Notes: generated from the sequence alone by a model not told the origin. A stretch of DNA of 64,000 nt from Pontixanthobacter aquaemixtae (GCF_009827395.1 NZ_WTYX01000001.1:62001-126000), one strand, 5' to 3'; positions 1 to 8,444 are shown, counted from the stretch's first letter. Translations and numbers: made by a program.

Positions 1-1
1 G

Positions 2-226
2 GAAGGCAGACTGGCGGTGCGGACTCAGGCGGTGCCGGCAACTGCCAGAGTGCGAGTGGATATAAGGCGTCCATTGGGGCAGCCTGAGCAGGCTGCTTTC
101 GAACTCGTCCGTGAGAGCGATGGAATGTGGCGTTCGCCGGAACCTCTCGCGGAAGGACGTTGGCTTACCCGCCTTTATGTCGAAGCAGGCGACGATCGCT
201 GGGCGAACGAGGTGATGATCCCGTGA
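2..226 (+). CDS. fixH: FixH family protein, C-terminal part (5' truncated by window edge)
   Basis: The reading frame is open from base 2 to a TGA at 224-226, so only the last 74 residues are visible. The tail, with AEGRWLTRLYVEAGDDRW followed by a hydrophobic end, fits the C-terminus of FixH/CcoH, a single-pass inner-membrane protein needed for cbb3-type cytochrome oxidase assembly. The next gene starts inside its stop codon (GTGA overlap at 223-226) and encodes FixI, which strongly supports the call. The N-terminal membrane segment lies outside the window. By homology it acts with FixG, FixI and CcoS in copper delivery to the oxidase; this is family knowledge and cannot be seen in the fragment. 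Confidence 0.75.
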   Translation, partial: EGRLAVRTQAVPATARVRVDIRRPLGQPEQAAFELVRESDGMWRSPEPLAEGRWLTRLYVEAGDDRWANEVMIP

Positions 227-2346
227 ATGCCTCGGTCGCCATAGACCAGGGCGCGGACAACACTGCCGTCGATACGCGTTTTACCGTGCCGGGCATGCGC
301 TGTGCCGGGTGTATCGCGAAGATCGAACGCGGCCTTGCTGAGGTGGACGGCGTTGAAGCAGCGCGGGTGAACTTCTCCGCCAAGCGTGTAGCCGTGCGCC
401 ACGATTCCGCGCTTGATGACGAGCGACTGGTCGATGCCTTGCGAAAACTCGGTTTCGAAGCGCAGCCCGTACTCGCTAACCCGCTGGCGCAAGACGACAA
501 GGAGACGCGGCAATTACTCCGCGCTTTGGCCGTGGCCGGTTTCGGCATGATGAACATCATGCTGCTCTCGGTCAGTGTTTGGTCCGGCGCGGGCGGTGTC
601 ACACGCGATCTGTTTCATTGGCTGTCGGCGCTAATTGCATTGCCTGTGGTCGCCTATTCGGGGCGTCCCTTCTTTTCCTCCGCGCTGATGGCGCTGCGCT
701 ATCGCCGAACCAATATGGACGTGCCGATTTCGATTGGCGTATTGCTGGCGACAGCGCTCAGCGTCTATGAAACCTTCAGCGGCGGCGGGCATGCCTATTT
801 CGACGGCGCGGTGATGTTGTTGTTCTTCTTGCTCGCCGGACGCGCGCTCGATGCCACGATGCGGGGCCGTACGCGCGACGGCATTGGCGCATTGCTCGGC
901 CGGATGGGCCGCAGCGCCAGCATTCTCCAACCCGGCGGATCAACCCGCAGGGTCGAGGTTGAGAATATCCGCCCCGGCATGATGATGATTGTCGCCGCCG
1001 GCGAAGCGCTGGCGGCCGATGGTGTGGTTGAACAGGGTACAGGCTCAATCGACAACTCGATGCTGACGGGCGAGAGCGTGCCTGACCCTGTGACGGTGGG
1101 CAGCGTTGTCCATGCCGGGGCGATGAACCTGTTCGATCCGATCCATGTGCGCGTCACCGCCGTGCAAGACGATACCGCTATTGCCGAAATTGCGCGGTTG
1201 ATGGACGAGGCGGGACAGTCGCGTAGCCGCTATGTCCGCATCGCCGACCGCGCTTCGCGGCTCTATGCGCCAGCGGTGCACACATTGGCCGCGCTCGCTT
1301 TTATCGGCTGGATGATTGCCGGGGCTGGGTGGCATCAGTCACTGGTGATTGCGATTGCGGTGCTGATTATTACCTGCCCCTGCGCGATGGGCCTTGCTGT
1401 TCCCGCTGCACAGGTCGTGGCGAGCAACACGCTGATAAAGCACGGCCTACTCGTGAAAGATGGTAGCGCACTTGAGCGCCTCGCCGAGGTGGATGTTGCG
1501 ATTTTCGACAAGACCGGAACGCTGACTTTGGGGGAACCGCGTGTCGATATTGCTCAACTCAGCGAAGCGCGTCGCTCAATCGCGCTGGCTCTGGCGCAAA
1601 CCAGCCGCCATCCGCTGAGCCGAGGAATTGCCAAGTCGCTGATTGCTGCGGGTGTCACGCCCGCAGTGCTTGATGACGTTCATGAAATGCCCGGTTTGGG
1701 CATCGCTGGCGAATGTGCGGGAACCCCGGTGTTTCTCGGACGTCCGGCCAATGCGGGGGAGGGCATGGAAGTCGAGCTGCGCATTGGCGAGACAGGCAAA
1801 CGGATAGCGCTCAGCGACCCGCTACGCGCTGATGCCAGCGAAGCAATTGCCCAACTCCACCAATACGATATCGACTCAATGATCCTGTCGGGTGACAATT
1901 CGCAGTCCGTCGCACAGGTCGCAGATGAACTCGGTCTTTATGCGAAGAGTTCGGTTGGGCCGCAGGACAAGCTCGCCGAAATAGAGCGAATGAAAAGCGA
2001 AGGGCGTATGCCAATGATGGTCGGCGATGGCCTCAATGACGGTCCAGCGCTCGCCGCCGCGCATGCATCTATTGCACCGGGCACGGCCAGCGATGCTAGC
2101 CAACAAGCAGCGGATGCGGTGTTCGTCGGTGAACGTTTGATGCCCGTTGCACTGGCCATCCGCGTGGCGCGCGCTACGATGCGGATCGTGCGTCAAAACT
2201 TCGCCTTTGCCATCGGTTACAATTTGCTTGCCGTTCCGCTCGCACTGGCAGGATTGGTGACTCCGTTGATAGCAGCCGTTGCGATGTCGGTTAGCTCGCT
2301 TGTTGTCGTGGCCAACTCGCTACGTCTTTCGAGGTCGGCCCAATGA
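223..2346 (+). CDS. fixI: FixI/CcoI copper-transporting P-type ATPase
   Basis: A P1B-type ATPase of 707 aa that exports copper for cbb3 oxidase maturation. An N-terminal heavy-metal-associated domain has C27-A-G-C30. The membrane metal site is C385-P-C387, the phosphorylation site is D429-K-T-G-T, a histidine-proline pair follows (SRHPLSRG), and the hinge is G601-D-G-L-N-D606. I chose GTG at 223 because it overlaps the fixH stop; the frame is open further upstream, but that stretch reads as out-of-frame fixH sequence. The ccoS start overlaps its stop (ATGA at 2343-2346). The fixH-fixI-ccoS order separates it from general CopA detoxification pumps; the operon is probably transcribed as one unit. 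Confidence 0.93.
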   Translation: MNASVAIDQGADNTAVDTRFTVPGMRCAGCIAKIERGLAEVDGVEAARVNFSAKRVAVRHDSALDDERLVDALRKLGFEAQPVLANPLAQDDKETRQLLRALAVAGFGMMNIMLLSVSVWSGAGGVTRDLFHWLSALIALPVVAYSGRPFFSSALMALRYRRTNMDVPISIGVLLATALSVYETFSGGGHAYFDGAVMLLFFLLAGRALDATMRGRTRDGIGALLGRMGRSASILQPGGSTRRVEVENIRPGMMMIVAAGEALAADGVVEQGTGSIDNSMLTGESVPDPVTVGSVVHAGAMNLFDPIHVRVTAVQDDTAIAEIARLMDEAGQSRSRYVRIADRASRLYAPAVHTLAALAFIGWMIAGAGWHQSLVIAIAVLIITCPCAMGLAVPAAQVVASNTLIKHGLLVKDGSALERLAEVDVAIFDKTGTLTLGEPRVDIAQLSEARRSIALALAQTSRHPLSRGIAKSLIAAGVTPAVLDDVHEMPGLGIAGECAGTPVFLGRPANAGEGMEVELRIGETGKRIALSDPLRADASEAIAQLHQYDIDSMILSGDNSQSVAQVADELGLYAKSSVGPQDKLAEIERMKSEGRMPMMVGDGLNDGPALAAAHASIAPGTASDASQQAADAVFVGERLMPVALAIRVARATMRIVRQNFAFAIGYNLLAVPLALAGLVTPLIAAVAMSVSSLVVVANSLRLSRSAQ

Positions 2347-2489
2347 ACGGGCTTCTTCTCCTGATCCCGGTCGCACTAGGCCTCGGCATTTTCGGCCTTG
2401 CGATGTTCTTCTGGGCAATGCGCGATGGTCAATTCGAAGACCTTGACGGCGCTGCAAATCGGATCCTGATAGATGATGAGGAAGAATGA
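2343..2489 (+). CDS. ccoS: CcoS, cbb3-type cytochrome oxidase assembly protein
   Basis: A 48-residue protein that starts at the ATG overlapping the fixI stop. It has one N-terminal membrane helix (LLLLIPVALGLGIFGLAMFF), then WAMRDGQFEDLDGAA and an acidic tail ending in IDDEEE. The W-x-x-x-x-G-Q-F-[ED]-D-L pattern after the helix is the CcoS hallmark. In Rhodobacter-type systems CcoS is required for cofactor insertion into the oxidase. It is the last gene of the fix operon here; no clear terminator follows it, only a weak inverted repeat at 2510-2540. Confidence 0.93.
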   Translation: MNGLLLLIPVALGLGIFGLAMFFWAMRDGQFEDLDGAANRILIDDEEE

Positions 2490-2792
2490 TCTTGTTCCCG
2501 ACTGACCTAGGCTTGTGTTTCCTAATAGCGACTTCAAGCCGAGATAAGTTGACGGTATTCGGATAATCCGGCGCTGCGCCCACAAAATTCTGAAGCCCAT
2601 ACCAACTCGTGAGCTGGCAAATGACTACTGCGAGATCAAGAGACGGAGAAACAGACAGTCAGCTAACGGCCCATCTACCGCCATTTTCGGCGGTCTGCAC
2701 CTTAGCCTTTGATATCTTACTCCTCACTTTGGAATCCAACCAGAGCTATCACTGTAAATGATCCTTCCTAGCAAAAACCAAGGAAGAAAATC
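2490..2792. other. Intergenic region after ccoS
   Basis: No convincing gene on either strand. It holds a weak inverted repeat (GGCTTG 2510-2515 with CAAGCC 2535-2540), a tight hairpin ACCGCC-ATTTTC-GGCGGT at 2677-2694 without a T-run, and a 6-bp pairing CTTCCT (2764-2769) with AGGAAG (2781-2786) that would bury the ribosome-binding site of the next gene. Core-type genes give way to accessory genes somewhere here. Confidence 0.5.
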
Positions 2793-3056
2793 ATGACAAC
2801 TCTGACTTTTGACGGAACAGAGAAATGCTTGAAAGACTGGCTTGAAGATGAAGGTATTTTTGGAATCTGGTCAGACCAGCCCAATGGGGTCAAGATGCTC
2901 AGATGTGGGAAACAGGTGCAAATACATTGGTCGAGCACAAAAGGTTCGCTTTGGGTATCGGGCAAAGCGGATGCGAAACGTAAGATGGAAAAGCGCTTAG
3001 AGTCCGCACTAGCTGAAGTGGATGTCGATTATGCAGATTTCGATCTGGTCGAGTGA
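2793..3056 (+). CDS. Hypothetical protein, 87 aa
   Basis: An 87-aa protein I do not recognise. It is acidic, has no signal peptide or membrane segment, and has a tryptophan-rich first half (DWLEDEGIFGIWSDQPNG, then QIHWSSTKGSLWVSG) followed by a charged helix (KADAKRKMEKRLESALAEVD) and an acidic end. The ATG at 2793 has a good Shine-Dalgarno (AGGAAG, 2781-2786). It stands alone, is followed by a strong terminator, and lies between the ccoS end and the recombinase genes, so it is probably accessory cargo. Function unknown; a small, beta-sheet-plus-helix regulatory or antitoxin-like protein is only a guess. Confidence 0.6.
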   Translation: MTTLTFDGTEKCLKDWLEDEGIFGIWSDQPNGVKMLRCGKQVQIHWSSTKGSLWVSGKADAKRKMEKRLESALAEVDVDYADFDLVE

Positions 3057-3084
3057 AGTGAATTGAACGGGTCACTAAACCGGA

Positions 3085-3118
3085 GCGAGCCAGCATATAC
3101 CTTGCTGGCTCGCATTTC
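3085..3118 (+). terminator. Rho-independent-type terminator after the 87-aa gene
   Basis: An 11-bp perfect inverted repeat, GCGAGCCAGCA (3085-3095) and TGCTGGCTCGC (3103-3113), with a 7-base loop, followed by ATTTC. It begins 28 bases past the stop of the 87-aa gene. The stem is strong; the T-run is short. Confidence 0.75.
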
Positions 3119-3401
3119 ACCTCACAATCGACTTCGCTGTCTCAATCCACGGCCCAACGGAATGCCCAACTGATGGGTAAATCAGGTCAAACGCTGGGAA
3201 AAGGCAGACGTTTTGCCGTTTCGGAGTTTTTCTGGCGCGCCAAGTGACTTTACCGGGGCCACCAGACCCTAGAGCTAAACGCCGAAAAAGCGACTCTAAA
3301 TGGCTGTAATATATAGATATATTGACATGCTTTGCGTATGGTGCTAGTTATCAAATCAGCGCCGATTGGGCGCGAAATCCCCAAAATCACAGGAAAAGGC
3401 A
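3119..3401. promoter_or_regulatory. Spacer with possible promoter for the short tyrosine recombinase
   Basis: There is no gene between the terminator and the recombinase. The stretch is AT-rich near 3305-3327, and a TTGACA hexamer sits at 3322-3327, 17 bases before TAGTTA (3345-3350). The -35 is perfect and the -10 is poor, so this is a weak sigma-70-type promoter candidate. AGGAAAAGG just before 3402 is the likely ribosome-binding site. Confidence 0.35.
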
Positions 3402-3983
3402 ATGACAAGGCAACCAGCAAGGATGCTGGAGCCGGTCGATTTGCGCCGTTTGCAGGCGCATGTCGGCTCGCTCAGGCATGGGACACGCAATCGTGTCATG
3501 ATAGAGGCAAGCTTCAAGGCGGGTTTAAGGGCGTGTGAGATCGCCGGGCTAACCTGGCCGATGGTGCTTACCTCAAGCGGCAAGATAAGCGATCACCTGA
3601 CGATAACGAAATCCATTGCAAAATATGGCAGTGGAAGGTGCATCCCGATGCATACGGACCTGAAAAAGTCGCTCAGAAGCCATCATCGGTACTCTGATCG
3701 ACAGATCGATGGTCCGATCATCGTATCGGAGCGGGGAGGCCATATGAGGGGCCAGAGCATCGTAAACTGGTTCAGTGAGGTTTATGCAGAACTCGGTATC
3801 ATCGGTGCGTCATCGCATTCAGGGCGCAGAACCTTCATCACCCGCTCAGCAAGAGCAATCAGCAAGGCGGGCGGCTCATTGCGCGATGTACAGGAGCTAG
3901 CGGGTCACCGCGCTCTTACGACTACAGAACGCTACATTATGGGCGATAGGGACGCTCAGCGTAAATTGATCAGCATGCTTTGA
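3402..3983 (+). CDS. Short tyrosine recombinase/integrase (catalytic domain only)
   Basis: A 193-aa site-specific tyrosine recombinase. Catalytic residues in order: R43 (FKAGLRACEIAGLTW), a candidate lysine in KYGSGR, H139-S-G-R142, H169 and the nucleophile Y178 (TTTERYIMG). It begins almost directly with the catalytic fold and lacks the N-terminal SAM-like core-binding domain of phage integrases, as in FimB/FimE-sized recombinases. ATG 3402 was chosen for its AGGAAAAGG ribosome-binding site; a TTG further upstream has none. The DUF3768 gene follows after 50 bp. It might invert or integrate a small element; its target site is not visible. Confidence 0.85.
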   Translation: MTRQPARMLEPVDLRRLQAHVGSLRHGTRNRVMIEASFKAGLRACEIAGLTWPMVLTSSGKISDHLTITKSIAKYGSGRCIPMHTDLKKSLRSHHRYSDRQIDGPIIVSERGGHMRGQSIVNWFSEVYAELGIIGASSHSGRRTFITRSARAISKAGGSLRDVQELAGHRALTTTERYIMGDRDAQRKLISML

Positions 3984-4033
3984 TCACTCCCTCACCGCAC
4001 TTTCCAACAATCTAACCAACAGGAGACGAGGCT

Positions 4034-4402
4034 ATGGCTAGCCGCGAACAGGACAGTTGTGTCCAAAATCCAGACCAAATCCGTATCGAAGAAATCAGAA
4101 CGCTCAATGACACATTCCGCAAGAGGCCGGCGGATGGCCAGCTGATGCTGACCGAAGGCATCATCGCGCTTGGAGGTCGAGCGATGATGGAAGTGCTCCT
4201 ACTGGTGTCGGAATTCGATAAATTTGACCCGTCGAACGATCCATATGGGGAGCATGACTTTGGAGCGATTACCTATCGCGGCCACAAGCTATTCTGGAAG
4301 ATCGACTACTATGATCGATCCCTGAAATACGGGTCAGAGAACCCGGCCGACCCCTCCGTCACAACAAGGGTGCTGACCGTCATGCTAGCGCGAGAATACT
4401 GA
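4034..4402 (+). CDS. DUF3768 family protein
   Basis: A 122-aa soluble protein with the typical DUF3768 core: an N-terminal helix (RIEEIRTLNDTFRKR), FDKFDPSNDPYGEHDFG, then WKIDYYD and the ending PADPSVTTRVLTVMLAREY. The family is common on alphaproteobacterial plasmids and integrated elements and its function is unknown. The start has a nearby AGGAG (4021-4025). Its TGA shares one base with the ATG of the next gene (TGATG), so the two are co-transcribed and probably translationally coupled. Confidence 0.9.
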   Translation: MASREQDSCVQNPDQIRIEEIRTLNDTFRKRPADGQLMLTEGIIALGGRAMMEVLLLVSEFDKFDPSNDPYGEHDFGAITYRGHKLFWKIDYYDRSLKYGSENPADPSVTTRVLTVMLAREY

Positions 4403-5190
4403 TGGCGCGCGAACCGCTTGAGATTGGCACTCTGTCATTTGCCAAGAACGGCCTTCGCATGGAGCTATCGGCAGAACGGCGGGTCGAAATCATTCTTGGC
4501 TGTATCCAGCTTTATCGTCCCAGGCTGCTCGTAACTGCAGGTTATGCGCTTGATACCATCCGCCAACTCACGGACTTAGCGCGTAGCCTCACAACCCTCG
4601 GTCAAAGTTTGGCGGTGGTGGCGGAGGTGCATCATGAAAGCGCCGTGCCGCTAGGTGATCCGACGAAGCACGCGTTGTGGATGATCACCGCGCCGAGCGG
4701 AGATATGCATCGGTTCGGTTCGCAGGCCTTTGGCATGGCTCACGAAGTGCCTACAAAAGACTGCGAGGCAGCTGCCAAACTTCGGTTGCAGCTTCCGGCC
4801 CGAATCGCGGGCTTCGGCGATTTTACGCTGCTCGGTTTGATCTGCGGGGAGATTAACATTCTTCAGGGACGGCGCAACCCGAAGTTTATGTGCCCTAGTG
4901 CCAAGGCCGCGATTATGGCGGCAGACATCGTGCTGAATCCCACGCATGACAGGATGGGTAACGGTGGCACATTGCGGGCTAAGCGAGCGGTTCTTTCGGC
5001 CAAGCGTCGAGATAGAAATCGCGCTTACATATCTTGCTCGAATTGGGATGTAAGTGGGGGAAAGCGCGGCCGTCAGAAGCCTTCGAGAACTTTGCATACG
5101 CTTTACCGGTCTGGCGAACCTTTGGAGTTCAAGGAGCGGGCAGATGGTTCAGATGGCTTCGTCTATCGGCGTTGGACGCTCGACCTCTAG
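4402..5190 (+). CDS. Divergent nitrilase (carbon-nitrogen hydrolase) fold protein
   Basis: A 262-aa protein with the architecture of the nitrilase superfamily. LGLICGEINILQG holds a cysteine (C148) where the catalytic Cys sits, with E150 close by. Then ADIVLNPTHDRMGNGG and a block RAKRAVLSAKRRDRNRAYISCSNW resemble the conserved asparagine strand and the arginine-rich helix of amidases. The usual first glutamate and lysine of the E-K-C triad are not clear, so activity is uncertain. It is coupled to the DUF3768 gene through TGATG and converges with the integrase on the other strand (overlap 5187-5190). Assignment is by motif pattern only. Confidence 0.55.
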   Translation: MAREPLEIGTLSFAKNGLRMELSAERRVEIILGCIQLYRPRLLVTAGYALDTIRQLTDLARSLTTLGQSLAVVAEVHHESAVPLGDPTKHALWMITAPSGDMHRFGSQAFGMAHEVPTKDCEAAAKLRLQLPARIAGFGDFTLLGLICGEINILQGRRNPKFMCPSAKAAIMAADIVLNPTHDRMGNGGTLRAKRAVLSAKRRDRNRAYISCSNWDVSGGKRGRQKPSRTLHTLYRSGEPLEFKERADGSDGFVYRRWTLDL

Positions 5191-6365
5191 TTACTTTCTG
5201 GCGACAATTTTGCGAGCGAAGCGCCAATAGAATTGGCTGCGTTCAGAGCGGGTTCGTGGTCAATATGCGCATATCGTAAGGTTGTTTGCGCTTGACTGTG
5301 TCCGAGCAACTTTCCGATCATTATGAGAGATGCCCCCTGCCTGGCAGCAATGCTCGCCGCAGTGTGCCGTAAATCGTGAATCCGGACATTCGTAAGCCCC
5401 ATCTGCTCACAGACCTTTTGCCATGGTTTCCTTAGATTGATCATTCTTCCTGTCTTTCCATTGCCGGGAAAAAGGACCGCTGAATCGCCAACCGATTTGA
5501 GTTGCTGATTAATCGTATCAACCGCTTGTTGGCTAAGGTAGATTTTCTTCGGACCGGTTTTGCTTTCGGGCAACTCGATTACACGGTTTCGTAGATCAAT
5601 CCATTCAGTGCGAGTTCCCAACATCTCATTCAATCTCGCGCCTGTTAGCAAGAGCAGCCGTATTGCATTTGCTGCGGATTCCGAGATCTCTTTTGCGCGC
5701 GTCATCTTGTTCAAAGTCACGGCCAATCGCGTCAACTCCTCAGATGACAGATATCGTTCCCTTGCCTTTTCAACGAACCTTTCCACCCCTTTGCAAGGGT
5801 TGCTTCCTTCTTGGCGGATACCCCATTTTTCTGCGAGCCCGAATAGGCGAGACATAAGAGCTAATGCACGATTTGCTTGATAAGGCGTGGCGCCATAACC
5901 TTTATGCCAAATCTCGATGTCGTTCCGGCACAACGTGTCAGCTCTATGGTGGGCGAATTTTGGCTCGATGAGCAAGCGCCACAGATTGGTATAATCGCGT
6001 TTTGTTTGAACCTTCCTTTGAATCAGTATTTCGGCCTGAAACCTGTCCCAAAGTGCAGCGATTGTCGGAGCGTTCCTTTGAACATCTCGCACTGATTGTA
6101 AATCTTGGCCGCTCGCGACCGAAGCCAGCGCCTGTACCGCCAACTTCCGGGCTTGATCAGGTGTAATATGACCATGTGTCCCGAGCATATACCAACGCTG
6201 TCGTGCTGATCTTCCCCCACCATCAGATCGGTACTTAATAAGATAACGCTTCTTGCCGCTTGGCAAACACTTTACGCCAAAGCCCGGCAACTGGTCGTCC
6301 CACAAGAAGACCGGCTTCTGCGAAACGGGCGAAAGCTGATCAACAGCCCTTTTGGTGATTCTCAC
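5187..6365 (-). CDS. Phage/island-type tyrosine integrase with DUF4102-like arm domain
   Basis: About 392 aa, P4-type integrase organisation. The N-terminal DNA-arm domain starts ITKRAVDQLSP and includes LPGFGVKCLPSGKKRY, a core-binding domain spans roughly residues 95-185, and the catalytic domain carries the arginine in LLLTGARLNEMLG, H-D-L-R-H in RIHDLRHTAASIA, and LLGHSQAQTTLRYAHI with the nucleophilic tyrosine. I prefer GTG 6365 over GTG 6380 because GGAG lies about 9 bases upstream. Its 5' end faces a tRNA-Lys 3' half 170 bp away, the usual position for an integrase beside its attachment site, so it probably catalysed that insertion. Confidence 0.9.
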   Translation of the reverse strand: MRITKRAVDQLSPVSQKPVFLWDDQLPGFGVKCLPSGKKRYLIKYRSDGGGRSARQRWYMLGTHGHITPDQARKLAVQALASVASGQDLQSVRDVQRNAPTIAALWDRFQAEILIQRKVQTKRDYTNLWRLLIEPKFAHHRADTLCRNDIEIWHKGYGATPYQANRALALMSRLFGLAEKWGIRQEGSNPCKGVERFVEKARERYLSSEELTRLAVTLNKMTRAKEISESAANAIRLLLLTGARLNEMLGTRTEWIDLRNRVIELPESKTGPKKIYLSQQAVDTINQQLKSVGDSAVLFPGNGKTGRMINLRKPWQKVCEQMGLTNVRIHDLRHTAASIAARQGASLIMIGKLLGHSQAQTTLRYAHIDHEPALNAANSIGASLAKLSPESN

Positions 6366-6537
6366 TTGATTGAACTCCACAACGAATATCTGGCAACCAC
6401 CTAGCAACCACGGAAAATGGGTACTTGGGGTAGCTCATAGTATCTGATGCAGCATGCGAAAACCTATTAAGTCAAATTAAATCAGATGTTTATAGGGAGG
6501 TATAGCAACGGGTAGCAGTCGATAGGAAATGGTCAAA

Positions 6538-6588
6538 AACTGACTTTTAATCAGTAGGTCGCTGGTTCGAACCCAGCAGGGCTCACCA
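6538..6588 (+). repeat. Orphan 3' half of tRNA-Lys(UUU): attachment-site scar
   Basis: The sequence runs from the anticodon stem (ACTGA, loop CTTTTAA with anticodon TTT, TCAGT) through variable loop, T-arm (GCTGG-TTCGAAC-CCAGC), acceptor 3' strand AGGGCTC and ACCA at 6585-6588. The bases before it cannot form the matching D-arm or a GAGCCCT acceptor strand, so it is not a complete gene. This is the usual att copy left by an integrase that targets the 3' half of a tRNA. The full tRNA-Lys should lie at the other end of the element and is not in this window. Confidence 0.85.
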
Positions 6589-6782
6589 CCCAGTCTTAGA
6601 ATTGCGACGGAAAAGACGTGTCCGCGGACTGTGCGAATTTTCGCCCGTCTTTCCGTGGCTTTGCCGCGCGCATCTCTGGCACTCAGTCTCTCCACGATCT
6701 CTGCTCTTGTATATCGACGAGATTTGCGCCGAACAGTCTCTGCGGTCCCAAAAGTGTCCTACGATTGGATTGTGATGCGGAG

Positions 6783-8444
6783 TTAGTTGGCCAGCAGCAT
6801 CCCGCGTTGCGCTGCCCAATCCAGCGGAAGTGAGGCTGCTCGGACCAGTTTTCTGGCCGAGAGGTGAGCCGGCTGCGAGCCATCGAGGATGGCGATTACA
6901 ATGTCCGGCGCGAGGTAACTTAATTTCGCCGTGCGCTCGAGGTGCCTGCGCTGGCGGATTGGCATTGCCGCGACGTCGGTGTCGTCCATTGCCAGCAAGG
7001 TGTCGCGAGCCTCGAACGCTCTTCCGAGCAAATCGACCAGCGCCTGGTTTGGGGCGGCGTTGCTTCGAGCCGGAGGATTGAGGCGAAGACGCTTCTCATG
7101 ACCATGCGATCTTGTCGTGGTTGGCACGTCGATCTCGACCGTGTTCGAGCCCGCCTTTCCCTCGATTTTGGTTCCGGTAAGGCAGGCGAGATTGAGAATA
7201 GCATTTATTGAACGCTCGCCGACAGTGACCCGTAGATCGAGTTCGGCCAACTTGTTTTTGAGCGCAGTTCCTTCTGTCGAGCGAAGCTTGCTTGCAAGCC
7301 TGCCGGCTGCCGCAACTGCATTCAGCAAACCCGCATCCGGCAGCTCTCCAAACGATAGCCACAATCTATTCCGATCACTGAGGAAGCTCCCTATTGCCTT
7401 GACTACCGCCCCCTCGAGATCGGGTGCAGGAAAGCGAACAGCAGCATGCTTTGATCCGTCACGCGGAATGGAAGCGTAGTAGCGATAATGCTTGCCATGG
7501 TTCTGCGTATGGCACGGCGTCATCGGCCTGCCATGATCGTCATGGACACGCCCGACCAGGATGCTGGTGCGTGAGGCATTTGCCGTCCCACGTGCTCTTC
7601 CCTGGTTGAGTGCCAGCTTTGCCTGCACGCGGTCGAACAGCTCCTGGTCGACGATCGCATCGTGTTCTCCTTCGTATGCCTTGCCCTTGTGTGTAATCAG
7701 CCCGAGGTAGATGCGGTTCGACAGTAGGTGCGCGAGCGCACCGCGCCGAAACGGGGTTCCGCCCTTTACCGACCCGTCACGCATCTGCCTTCGCTTACTG
7801 ACTACGCCGTCGCGTTCCAGCTCTTCGACAAGCGATGGCACGCCGTCGCTCTTGAGGTAGCGCTGCATGATGTCGCGGACGGTTGCGGCTTCCTCGGGGA
7901 CCACCAGAAGCTTGCGGTCCCTCACCTCGTAGCCGAGTGGAACCGGCCCACCCATCCACATGCCGCGCTTCTTGGATGCAGCGATCTTGTCACGGATGCG
8001 TTCGGCAGCGACCTCGCGTTCGAACTGCGCAAACGAAAGCAGCACGTTTAGTGTCAGCCTGCCCATCGAGCTTGTCGTGTTAAACGACTGGGTCACACTC
8101 ACAAACGAGCAATCCGCAGCATCGAAGGTCTCGACGATCTTGGCGAAGTCAGCGAGGCTGCGGGTCAGGCGGTCGATCTTGTAGACGACCACGACATCTA
8201 CCCTGCCTGCTGCTACATCCCCGAGTAGTTGCTGCAAGGCAGGGCGATCCATGCTACCGCCCGAGTATCCGCCATCGTCGTAGTGATCAGCCAGTTGCAC
8301 CCAGCCTTCGGACGATTGGCTCAATATATAGGCTGCGCATGCCTCGCGCTGGGCGTCGAGGCTGTTAAAGTCCTTCTCCAACCCTTCGTCGGTCGACTTT
8401 CGCGTATATATTGCGCAGCGAAGCTGCTTGATGCGCTCACCCAT
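6783..8444 (-). CDS. Large serine recombinase (resolvase-recombinase-zinc ribbon type)
   Basis: A 553-aa site-specific serine recombinase. The resolvase domain holds the nucleophile S17 in IYTRKSTDEG, then YDDGGYSGGSMDRPALQQL and VYKIDRLTRSLADF. A recombinase domain follows (GMWMGGPVPLGYEV, LSNRIYLG), and a C-terminal region with DNA-binding features and an IRQRRHLERTAKLSYLAPDI segment. Its ATG at 8444 has GGGAG upstream and overlaps the end of the DUF2924 gene by 8 bp. Together with DUF3489 and DUF2924 it forms a three-gene unit widespread in alphaproteobacterial phages and islands. It could integrate or excise this element; no clear att site could be picked out by eye. Confidence 0.92.
   Translation of the reverse strand: MGERIKQLRCAIYTRKSTDEGLEKDFNSLDAQREACAAYILSQSSEGWVQLADHYDDGGYSGGSMDRPALQQLLGDVAAGRVDVVVVYKIDRLTRSLADFAKIVETFDAADCSFVSVTQSFNTTSSMGRLTLNVLLSFAQFEREVAAERIRDKIAASKKRGMWMGGPVPLGYEVRDRKLLVVPEEAATVRDIMQRYLKSDGVPSLVEELERDGVVSKRRQMRDGSVKGGTPFRRGALAHLLSNRIYLGLITHKGKAYEGEHDAIVDQELFDRVQAKLALNQGRARGTANASRTSILVGRVHDDHGRPMTPCHTQNHGKHYRYYASIPRDGSKHAAVRFPAPDLEGAVVKAIGSFLSDRNRLWLSFGELPDAGLLNAVAAAGRLASKLRSTEGTALKNKLAELDLRVTVGERSINAILNLACLTGTKIEGKAGSNTVEIDVPTTTRSHGHEKRLRLNPPARSNAAPNQALVDLLGRAFEARDTLLAMDDTDVAAMPIRQRRHLERTAKLSYLAPDIVIAILDGSQPAHLSARKLVRAASLPLDWAAQRGMLLAN

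Noticed and set aside
223-2346. General copper-efflux ATPase CopA
   Set aside because: Motifs would fit either, but the fixH overlap upstream and ccoS overlap downstream identify it as the cbb3-maturation pump.
6480-6588. A complete tRNA-Lys gene
   Set aside because: The anticodon arm, T-arm and acceptor 3' strand are present, but the bases before 6538 cannot form a D-arm or the GAGCCCT 5' acceptor strand. It is a 3' fragment.
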